The notes under the pieces: model-generated | Told to the model about the DNA's origin: nothing | Databases searched by the model: none | What the model saw: the letters and a program-made list of their open reading frames with translations, nothing else | Made by a program: the position numbers and the translations under genes | Shown here: positions 55,461 to 64,000 of the stretch, piece by piece | How the letters are laid out: each line of letters begins with the position of its first letter | Position numbering within the stretch: the stretch's first letter is position 1 | Assembly: GCF_901000735.1 (NCBI RefSeq) | Contig: NC_081545.1 | Location: 1,408,583 to 1,472,582 of the forward strand | Reading direction: 5' to 3' | Source of the DNA: Corylus avellana | Lineage: Eukaryota > Streptophyta > Magnoliopsida > Fagales > Betulaceae | Length of the DNA stretch: 64,000 nucleotides

Positions 55461-55617
55461 ATCATAGTTGGGCATGACACAACCACTCATAACCGGGTAT
55501 AATTGTTAATTGGGTCAATGCCCATAGCCGTGGTCCGGTGGTTGGATCATGTATCGCCATGGTTAGAACTTAGGTATGTTTGGGCATGATCAATCTCTTT
55601 CCCCAACTTCTTTAATA
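55461..55617. repeat. Segmental repeat block W, copy 2 (right part)
   Basis: Near-identical to 51530-51670 (GGTTGGATCATGTATCGCCA). Confidence 0.65.
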
Positions 55618-55622
55618 TGCTC

Positions 55623-56495
55623 TGAAAAACTCTAAACAGATAAATATCACGATTTTATGCGGAATTAACGGATATTTAAATATAAGCAAACAATCACAAA
55701 AAACAAGTAAAATCAAACACAAAGATTTTGGTGACGAAGAGGAAACCTTTTAGAAGCCGATCTAAAAGTAAAACCTCTTTGGGGCAGCCAAACACAGGAA
55801 ATCACTATCAAAAGATTATCCAGAGATTACAGACACTAGGAACACTTACAACCCTGGCAAGACCTTGGCTCTGTAAGATCGACAAGCCTACAACTCATCT
55901 CCTTACTCACAATTTTCTTTAACGTGATTCTCCTTTACCGGACCCTTTCGATAGACTTCTCAACCGTAGATTTATCAAAGGAATAACTAAAACTCTAAGA
56001 GATTTAATTTAACGCTCACCATATATGATCTCTCTTAGCACAGCCTCCCACGAACTCTCTGGGGCAAAAATCTGTGCTTCTCTCTTCTATAATGATGTAT
56101 ATATATCAGTACATCAAACCCTAGACCTGGCCCACTAAAAACATGTTTTTGGGCATAATAGGTACGGGCAGGTTAATGGGATGTCCGGACACGGCCTTGC
56201 GGAGCAAAAATAAGGTTTTTGGAATTGCGGTCTAGACACGAGGAAGGCCTGTTTGGACCCGGCATGCAATGGGTGAAACAACATTCTGAAAATATTGTCC
56301 AGTCTTGATCAACAGCTCCAATCGATTGGCGTTTGTGGTCCGATTGAGCTAAAATTTTGCAGGGACGTTCATGACACATGAATCTACATTATGAACGGTG
56401 GAGACTTGATTTTGAGCATTTTATATCAGTGTTTGAGCTCATAAACAGTAGCCTTTGCATTTTGGAACTGAATTAAGCCAACACAAGAACTAACA
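55623..56495 (-). repeat. 3' LTR of Copia-D
   Basis: 873 bp, ending in complement TGTTAGTTCTTG. It carries a few GTCCGGAC-like motifs near 56183-56250. Confidence 0.85.
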
Positions 56496-58139
56496 AACTC
56501 CCCCTTTGGCAATTCAGTGACAAAACCAAAATGCCGAGCCAATCCCATCATCTTCCCATATTTACACCCCCTTTTTGTCACAGAATGAGAAAAGGTGTTC
56601 ATATTTCCTGAAACACTTCACAAAATATATCAAGGCATATGTGAAACAAGAATACAGAAATAAAACTCATGATCACAAAAAAATGACGTAGAATCCATGA
56701 TCATAAAGAAACATCAGCAAAACTCCCCCTCAATATATGACTCAATTAACAACAAGAAACTGGAAATGCAAAACATGTTTTTTCCCCTCAAAATTCAAAT
56801 GAGCACATATGATATACACATCAATGACTCATGTATTGCACAATGAATATCTCAAACATGCTCCAAATATGCAAAATATACATGAGACTAGAAATGGCAA
56901 GAAACTCATACTGCTTAACCCAAGCAAAGAATTGTGTGGTGTGTGTGTAAGCCATCCAAAGAGAAAAAATTTCAACTTACAAAATGAGGAGAAAGTTTCA
57001 CAACCATGAGGTTTTGACAAGTATATCAAATCAAAAGTCAAACCTTATCATACTAGGGCCTAGCCACTCTCATCCTATACATTTCTCTTTGTAAAACATT
57101 TTGCACAAGTTTGACACAGTGAAATAAATTCCTTTTGGAATATGAGCTTTTGATTTTATTTGTTTCACTATTTTGTTTATTTTTCTCTTTGAGAAAGTGT
57201 CCTTAAACTTTTGGTGCTTATCACAAAAGAGAAAGCATGAATTTTTAAGCCCTAGGCTCAACTAGCATATGGTCAATTTGAAAAATATGACTAATCAAAA
57301 ACCTCATATGGTTACCTAACAAACCTCACAAATAAAGTGAAACAAAACCTCAATTTAAGCTTAAATGTGCACAAGATATAAAACATAAGCAAAATGTACT
57401 ACATAAGCTCAGGCTTTAGGTAACCACAAAAACAAGTCTATTGACACAAATTTTCATCTTATGCATATTAAGAACATTCCAAGACACAAGGAATTACATC
57501 CATTAAAGAAACATGAGAAATTAATAGACTATCTAGGTGCATAAGACAAAAAAATAAATAAATAAATAAAATCAAAGTAACATATTTTTGTCTTTTTGAA
57601 ATTTTTCACAAAAGAAATGCACACGAACGAAAACAAATGCAAAACAAACAAAAATGCAATGCACAAAGAAGAAAAAAACAACATGCTTGAATTGATATTA
57701 CAACAGGCAATACACGAATGTCCTTTAACATTAAGCTTTCATCACATCTTATAGGTCCTACTACGAAATAATGATTTGGTTTAATAACTACTTCTAGGTC
57801 TTCACAAGACATTACACATTCATGAACATTTGATTAGCAAGTAGACAAAAATCTTTGTGGTGCACACACAACATCTCATCTATAAGCCTTTCAAAGATCA
57901 TGATATATGAATTTCTTGAAAAGTCCTTTATGAATATGCCTCAAAACAAGAATCTCAAAACAACTATGTATACACTTTTCATACAAAAAGTGTAACAAAA
58001 AAAAAAAAAATTGCAATGCATAAACTAGAAAGCAAAAAAAAAAATGCAAAGCAAAGAAAAACAACATGCTCTAGGATTTCAAAAATAAGTAAAACAATCA
58101 ATCCTAGGTATGTTATTGAGTCACCTAAATTAAGGTGAG
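56496..58139 (-). other. Noncoding interior of Copia-D
   Basis: AT-rich, with no pol frame. CTCCCCCT tracts at 56498, 56722 and 58150 mirror the GGGGGAG tracts of Copia-C. Confidence 0.6.
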
Positions 58140-59010
58140 ATCACCACCACTCCCCCTCAATGAGTGAATGGTATCACCCTTCCTAACCCACTCTTGTACA
58201 ATCTTAGGACTGGATTTATAACACATATGAGGTCTCAATTTAAAACAATTTGGTCGAATATGACCAATTTTGCCACAATGGTGATAGGTGGGAACAAACC
58301 TTTAAGAATGTTGTCTTTTATGAGGATGGATATATTTAGACTTTGATATAGGCAAACCCGACTCTATATCACTTTTTTCTTTCTTAGGAGAAGCCGTGTT
58401 CGTCCAAAGTCTTTGGGATTTAAATTGAAAACAGTTTGGTCTGATGTGACCAATAATCCCACAATGGTGGCATGTCAGAACAAACTTAGCTTAAGTTTGT
58501 TTCTTAGAAGAAGTTTTCGATTTGGGCTTCACACAATTATTCAAACAAGAGGTTTTGCCCTTATCCAAACAGATTGTATTAGCCTTGACTTCTTTAACAT
58601 TCACAGGCTTCACAAACAAGGTCTTTCTTTCAGATTTAGAAGCATGCGAAGTAGAGCAAACACCATTATCAACAATCATATTATGCTTGCTGTCTACACC
58701 AAAAAAAAAAAAAAAAACTTTTCAGATTATCACTAGAGAATTTTTGTGAGAGTTCTTTCAAATCATTCTCAAATGATATATTCTTTTTAACAAGCACAGA
58801 CATCTCAGAATTTAAAGAATCAATCAAGGCATGTGATTTAGACAATTCAGTCGCCAAAGACTCTTTTTCCTGTTCTACAGTTTTAAAATTCTTACAAATC
58901 TTTTTGTATCTGTGGGACAGTTGACTATACTCATTAAAGAGAATCTCGTACACATCGTCAAGATCATCAAAACCAAAAGAGTCAATGACAAGGGACTGAG
59001 ATGTATTCAT
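58140..59010 (-). pseudogene. Copia-D gag remnant
   Basis: The minus strand shows a predicted coiled coil (58740-59010, VYEILFNEYSQLSHRYKKI region), similar to the coiled coil of Copia-C gag. Two decayed zinc knuckles follow: CHHCGIIGHIRPNC near 58430-58472, and a second near 58242-58286 whose first Cys is now Tyr (YHHCGKIGHIRPNC). The frame ends with TIHSLRGSGGDLT, the same terminus as Copia-C. The N-terminal UBN2 domain is missing. A poly-A/T run at 58700-58720 breaks the frame. Confidence 0.75.
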
Positions 59011-59080
59011 AGCAAATAGGAGTCAATAGATCTCACTCATGAATTTAAACCAAACAGAATGAACCCGCTCTGATACCAAG

Positions 59081-59962
59081 TAAAAAACTCTAAATAGCTA
59101 AATATCACGATTTTATGTGGAATTAACGGATATTTAAATCTAAACAAACAATCACCAAAAACAAGTAAAATCAAACACAGATTTTGGAGACGAAGAGGAA
59201 ACCTTTTAGAAACTGATCTAAAAATAAAACCTCTCTGGGGCAGCCAAACCCAGGAAATCACTTTCAAAAGATTATTCAGAGATTACAGACACTAGGAACA
59301 CTTACAACCCTTTGCAAAACCTTGGCTCTGTAAGATCGACAAGCCTACAACTCGTCTCCTTGCTCACAATCTTCTTCAACGTGATTCTCTTTTACCGGAT
59401 CCTTCCGATAGACTTCTCAACCGTAGATTTATCACACGAATAACTAAAACTCTAAGAGATTCAATTTAATGCTCAATACATATGATCTCTCTTAGCACAG
59501 CCTCCGACGAACTCTCTAGGGCAAAAATCCGTGCATCTCTCTTCTATAATGATGTATATATATCAGTACATCAAACCCTAGACCTTGGCCCATTAAAAAC
59601 ATGTTTTTGGGCATAATAGGTACGGGGTGTCCGGACAGGTTAATGGGTTGTCCGGAAACGGCCTTGCAGAACAAAAATAAGGTTTCTGGAATTGCGGTCC
59701 GGGCACGGGGAAGGCCTGTCTGGACCCAGCATGCAATGGGTGAAACAACATTCTGAAAATGCTATCCAATCTTGATCAACAGCTCCGATCGCTGAGCGTT
59801 TGTGGTCTGATTGAGCTAAAATTTTGCAGGAACGTTCATGGCATATGAATCTACATTATGAACAGTGGAGATTTGATTCTGAGCATTCTATATAAGTGTT
59901 TGAGCTCATGAACAGTAGCCTCTGCATTTTGGAACTGAATTAAGCCAACACAAGAACTAACA
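59081..59962 (-). repeat. 5' LTR of Copia-D
   Basis: 882 bp, beside the primer site. Its outer end ACTAACA adjoins the TGCTC duplication. Confidence 0.85.
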
Positions 59963-59967
59963 TGCTC

Positions 59968-60479
59968 TAGTGAAGCTTTCCTCCACCAGATCGATCAGCC
60001 ATTAATGTTGTAGCACTTCTAAGGTATTGAAGTAAAGATATGGAGAAACCGAACATCTAAAAATCCGAGCTTGGTGCGACGCCAGTGCCTGTGTTTCACA
60101 TTATACCTTATCGTGTTGTTGGTTCTCATCCAAATCATGTGGGCCAAGGGATCGGCCTTTTCTCACACATTTTCTTCCCCAACTTTCTCTTTATTCTAAA
60201 GGTCTTGAGGGAATTCATCTATTTCGCTGTTAAAGTTTCCCTACTAATTATTTTTTTTGATTTTGTATTATAATTCATCAAGAAATAAGAGTAATTTGGG
60301 CTTTTCTTAGTGGTGGATGTAATTAGTGTCTAACACTAAACCACTCGAAAAATCTCTTGTCTCAATATCTCTCTTGCTATATATTTGATTTTCCAGTAAA
60401 TTGTGATTTTCTTTAAATTAGACTCGCTAAATTTACTTCTTTTCCACATCCATTGTGGTACGTGCATGGTCGTGGATGT
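59968..60479. other. Unassigned AT-rich sequence
   Basis: No gene or transposon end is recognised. A 62-codon frame at 60085-60273 has no recognisable features. Confidence 0.3.
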
Positions 60480-61175
60480 TTTTGCCTAGCAAGTCTAAAT
60501 TCATCTTGGTTTCTTAGGAAATTCAGAAGAGAATAACTTCTATAAGGAGCTGGTCTTTGTCCCCACCAATTAGATTTGGACAGTTAGGATTATCACACCA
60601 AATCAAATAAGATGAAAAACACCCGATTAAAACACCAACTCCCATCATCCACAAAACCCTCATTTTTCTCCTCTCCCTCTCTCCCTCTCTTTCTCTATCT
60701 CTCTCGAGGGAGAGAGAGCACCGGGAGAAGTTCTTAGCTGATTTGAGGAGAGAAACCCACCAAAATCTAGTTCTTAGCTGATGGGTTTGAGGAGAAAAAT
60801 TATTATTTGTTTTTGTGGATGATGGGAGTTGGTGTTTTAATCAAGTGTTTTTCATCTTATTTGATTTGGTGTGATAATCCTAGCTGTCCAATTCTAATTG
60901 GTGGGCACAAAGGGCTGGTGTAAACCAACTCCTTATAGAAGTTATTCTCAATTCAGAAACTTGCTCTAAACACAATACATAATGCTGAAACTTAGGATAA
61001 GATGCATTGGCACTGGTTCCTCTATGAAGTAATTAATGATACTCTAATATAACAGAGATATAATAAGTTAAATACTTGAGCTTTACAAACTTGTCAATCT
61101 CCAAAGTGCCACTAACATTGTTTCCAGAAATTTCAAGAACTACAAGATTCATGAGGTTAAAGATTATTGGAGAAA
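60480..61175 (-). pseudogene. RLP pseudogene fragment (middle LRRs), split by a MITE
   Basis: 60490-60528 and 60959-61175 align on the minus strand with RLP2 at about 40110-40370 (AATTCATCTTGG, ATTTCAAGAACTACAAGATT). This region encodes LRRs around the FLRDQDELVFLNLS and QISNSVFNFKNLQ segments. Stops and indels are present. The rest of this copy is not visible. Confidence 0.7.
60529..60949. mobile_element. Mutator-type MITE inside the RLP fragment
   Basis: Long terminal inverted repeats (about 130 bp each) start GAGAATAACTTCTATAAGGA and end with the complement. The 9-bp target duplication AATTCAGAA (60520-60528 and 60950-60958) points to the Mutator superfamily. The centre is CT/GA-rich with a repeated TTCTTAGCTGAT. 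There is no transposase. Confidence 0.8.
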
Positions 61176-61555
61176 TTGAGGAGTAGGAGAGAGAGAGAGC
61201 ATAGGATTTTTGGTAAGGAATGATTCATCAAAGTTAAGAAGAAATAATTTGTGGAGAGTTTTAAATTTTGCTAAAAATCTTCATATCTTTTTTGAATAAA
61301 TATGGCATTTTTGCTTCACTTCTCCCCATAGTTTCATATCTAGCTCCATGTTCGATGGTTGTTGCAAGTGCTATGAATAACATATATATATTTGCTTCCT
61401 AGACATGCTTGACTTGTGAATTTTACTTCATTAGAAACATTCACTAAAATATATACCTATCATATATGAAGAACTTTTTGTTCGATCTCACAAGTTCAAG
61501 TAATCAAAAACTATCACACTTAATCATCGGTCAAGTAATGCACACTACTACCAAA
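61176..61555. other. Unassigned AT-rich sequence
   Basis: Starts with a (GA)n stretch. No gene is recognised. Confidence 0.3.
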
Positions 61556-61559
61556 CAAT

Positions 61560-61880
61560 AAAATTATAGAAAGAACATATATATAAAAAGATCCCACCAA
61601 AGCATTTTACATTCAACATCTTAATACCACACTAATCCAAAATAAACCAATACAAAAATGCAAAAAGGGGAAGGATCACATTACACAGAAAAAAAAAAAA
61701 AAAAAAAAAAATGTAGAAAACACATTTATAATAAAACATAGATTGCTTTGGGAAGGTATCTTGTCTAAACTATTTTATTTAATTTATGCGTCTCCTCCTA
61801 CCGAGTGGCCTTATTCTTAAGGTCTTCATTAACCAATAATGTTTCATTGTAATCACAATTTGCCCAATGATTACTCCAAT
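61560..61880 (-). pseudogene. RLP pseudogene 3' end, cut by a CACTA terminus
   Basis: 61590-61778 matches the 3' UTR of RLP2 (38540-38731). 61779-61880 encodes the RLP C-terminus, with part of the transmembrane helix (IGVIIGQIVI) and the tail ending LRIRPLGRRRRIN, stop at 61779-61781. Homology stops at ATTACTCCAA, exactly where CACTACAAAAA begins. Confidence 0.8.
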
Positions 61881-62087
61881 CACTACAAAAAAACAATCAA
61901 TTTCTGACATGGCTACTGTATACGATTTTTTGCCACATCAGTAATTAGGACGTCAGAAATTTCTAACGTACTAGTTTAACACATCAGAAATTTCTAATGT
62001 GTTAAAAATACTAGCACGTTAGAAATTTTTTTTCCTTTTTCTTTTTGCTCCCCCAAGTTCCAACGACACACCGCGTGCATGTGCACA
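61881..62087 (+). mobile_element. CACTA-type terminus inserted in the RLP pseudogene
   Basis: CACTACAAAAAAACAATC at 61881 is followed by motifs such as GTCAGAAATTTCTAACG in both orientations. The patch is about 200 bp before another CACTA end appears, so it is a fragment, or it is interrupted by the next element. Confidence 0.6.
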
Positions 62088-62415
62088 CACTACAAAAAAC
62101 ATATCAATTAATAACGTGTTAACTATCCATTACTTTTTGGCTTGTTACAAATTAGTAACGTGTCAATTTGTGACACGTTACTAATTATTTTAGTAACGTG
62201 TGAAATGAGACACGTTACAAATTGGTAACGTGTCTAACTGACACGTTACAAATTTGTAACGTGTCTAACTGACACGTTACAAATTAGTAACGTGTTAGTA
62301 TGGCACGTTACAACTTAGTAACGTGTCAGTTAGACACGTTACCAATTTGTAACGTGTCATTTTGGCACGTTACTAATTGGTAACGTGTGAAACAGACACG
62401 TTACTAATTTTTTGT
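62088..62415 (+). mobile_element. Second CACTA-type terminus with ACGTGTC/GACACGT subterminal array
   Basis: CACTACAAAAAACATATC at 62088 is followed by about ten alternating TAGTAACGTGTC and GACACGTTAC units. The same motif (GGCACGTTACTAAATTG) recurs at 63959-63975, so the element may extend to or past the window end. No transposase is seen. Confidence 0.6.
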
Positions 62416-64000
62416 CTAATTAATTAATTCCATTAATATTATTTAGTTACATATTGGTTATTTTAAAAATAGATATGTATTTAGAAAAATGCTAGCAACT
62501 CCGTATATAGTCTAAAATATTATTTCTAAAAATCACAATGTTATTTTTTAATAACATTAAATAGTTTAATTATCATTACAATATGATAAATATATTAAAT
62601 GGAAAGCTTTATATATATAGTGCAGTAATATGAATAACTTAATTTGTACTTGAGCAACAATTGGATCTCGTCGTAGCTACTTTAGTATATGTTATTATAA
62701 AATATAACAAAATTATTATGAAAACTAAATAAATCATTTTAGTATATGCATGTTGTCAATTTATTTAAAAATTTGAAAGAAAAAAAAAACATCTTGAAAC
62801 TAGCTAACACTCACTTTTTAATATCTCTCGAATTAAATATTGCATTAATATCTACTCAAACTACAAGAAAAGTATGCAAGGTAACCCTCTTTGCACTAAA
62901 ATGATAAAAATACCCCTATAAAAAATTTAAGGAAAATACATAAAATCAAGAAAAACATTATTAAAAAATTAGTAACCTATTTCAGCGAGTAATGGGTTAG
63001 CATAATTATATGACCAAGGGCGGACTCACATATACCATTGGGGGGCCCCAAAAGTTTTAAAATTCTTTTTAGAATATGTCATTTTTAAAAAATTGTCCCT
63101 CCAAAATGCTATATTTGTCCCCCCATAATTTTTCTTTCACATTTTTCCCCCTCTTAATTGCAACATAGAAAACTGGAAATACCCCCATCCAATTAGTTTC
63201 TTCCTGTTGGCTTCTAACCAAACTCCAGACCTGATTTGAGACTTGAAACTACTTTTTTGTGGGACTTTGAGCTTTGCACTCTGCATAGCATCATGTCAAC
63301 TTGTCAAGGCATCAAGTCATTACGCTCAAGAAATTAAATAGCATTTCTTTGTTGGGTCCAATACACTAGATTTGCTATTTCAGGTGATTTTTTTTTTTTG
63401 TTCAAAACTGAACCTACCATAATTAAGATGACGCCAAGCTCAGAGCTGATTTTTTAAGGATCCAATCCAATGATATGGTTCAAGTCCCACCAAATTTCTA
63501 ATTTTTTTTTTTAATTTTATTTTTTTAAAAAAAAAAATTGCAAAATCAGTTGCTTTGGTTTACTTGATTTGCAATTATTAACTCTATGTGGTATCAAAAT
63601 TAATTTATAGGTCCTTAAGATATTCAAAAAATAATAATTTAGTTCCTACTGTTAAATTCCATTGACTGACTTAATAGATTCTGATAGCGTAAAACATTAA
63701 AATTAATAAAATTGTGATACTTGTTTTGGAGTGTGCTTAGCGTAAAATATTTGCTAGATACTATAGTTGGTGCATAGTATAGAAATAATAGAATATAGTT
63801 GATTGCTGAGTGAATTGTAAATGTGAGTTTTTGTATTCGGATGTATAAAAAAATAGAGTATAGGAGTGTGCTTATTTTTCTATAGATTGCAAATAGAATG
63901 TTTTAGAGTATAGTGGTCAGCTTGGCTTGGGTAACTGAAAGTCTGAGATTTCACACGTGGCACGTTACTAAATTGTTTTGACCAGCTGGGATTTTTCACA
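62416..64000. other. AT-rich sequence, possibly interior of the CACTA-type element
   Basis: No coding frame. AGGGCGGACTCAC...GGGGGGCCCC at 63017-63051 looks like another DNA-transposon edge but is unsupported. The ACGTTAC motif returns at the window end. Confidence 0.3.

Larger units (their letters stand above)
55623..59962 (-). mobile_element. Copia-D: pol-less copia-type element, same family as Copia-C
   Basis: LTRs are at 55623-56495 and 59081-59962, with the target duplication TGCTC (55618-55622 and 59963-59967). The primer site (CGCTCTGATACCA) lies beside the right LTR and the polypurine tract (CTCCCCCTTTGG on the plus strand) beside the left. LTR ends (TGTTAGTTCTTGTGTTGGC) and the pre-LTR region match Copia-C. 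The interior holds a damaged gag C-terminus only. The LTRs differ by many substitutions and indels, so it is older than Copia-A. Confidence 0.9.

Overview
The window is nuclear DNA of a dicot plant, probably a woody eudicot. The evidence is single-exon Cf-9-type receptor-like protein (RLP) genes, Ty1/copia elements with the plant TGGTATCAGAGC primer-binding site, CACTA, hAT and Mutator termini, a tRNA-type SINE, and AT-rich spacers. Three runs of exactly 100 N (1545-1644, 23949-24048, 53286-53385) are assembly gaps of unknown true size. The genus cannot be told from the sequence.

Layout. 1-1950: a CACTA-type terminus with subterminal repeats abuts what looks like one exon of an IQM-type calmodulin-binding gene, followed by a gap and a palindromic repeat. 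1957-3872: a small pol-less LTR element in the RLP1 upstream region. 3945-41865: a head-to-head inverted duplication (arms 3945-21582 and 24049-41865). It carries one intact RLP near each outer end (RLP1 4034-7060 +; RLP2 38732-41770 -) and one broken RLP near each inner end. A dead copia element (Copia-B) sits in both arms at the same site, inside a palindromic MITE. Copia-A (8000-12145) is only in the left arm and Copia-C (33118-37420) only in the right arm. In each case the other arm keeps the unfilled target site. The order of events is therefore MITE, then Copia-B, then inverted duplication, then Copia-A and Copia-C. The centre (21583-24048) holds an LTR-like sequence, two minisatellites and an N gap.

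41866-55622: gene-poor DNA built from repeated segments. It holds two inverted copies of a poly-A retroposon, two inverted copies of a GTCCCGGG-repeat element, a 60-bp RLP scrap, and a SINE split by a hAT element. 55623-59962: Copia-D, a relative of Copia-C that also lacks pol. 59963-64000: two further RLP relics on the minus strand, one split by a Mutator-type MITE and one cut by a CACTA terminus, then a second CACTA-type terminus.

The only likely functional genes are RLP1 and RLP2. They are predicted cell-surface LRR receptors without a kinase that would signal through partners such as SOBIR1 and BAK1-type kinases. The rest reads as the history of an RLP cluster shaped by duplication and transposons. 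I found no unknown enzymatic system. The most unusual features are the internally dated inverted duplication, the shared pol-less copia subfamily and the probable CACTA-linked exon fragment.
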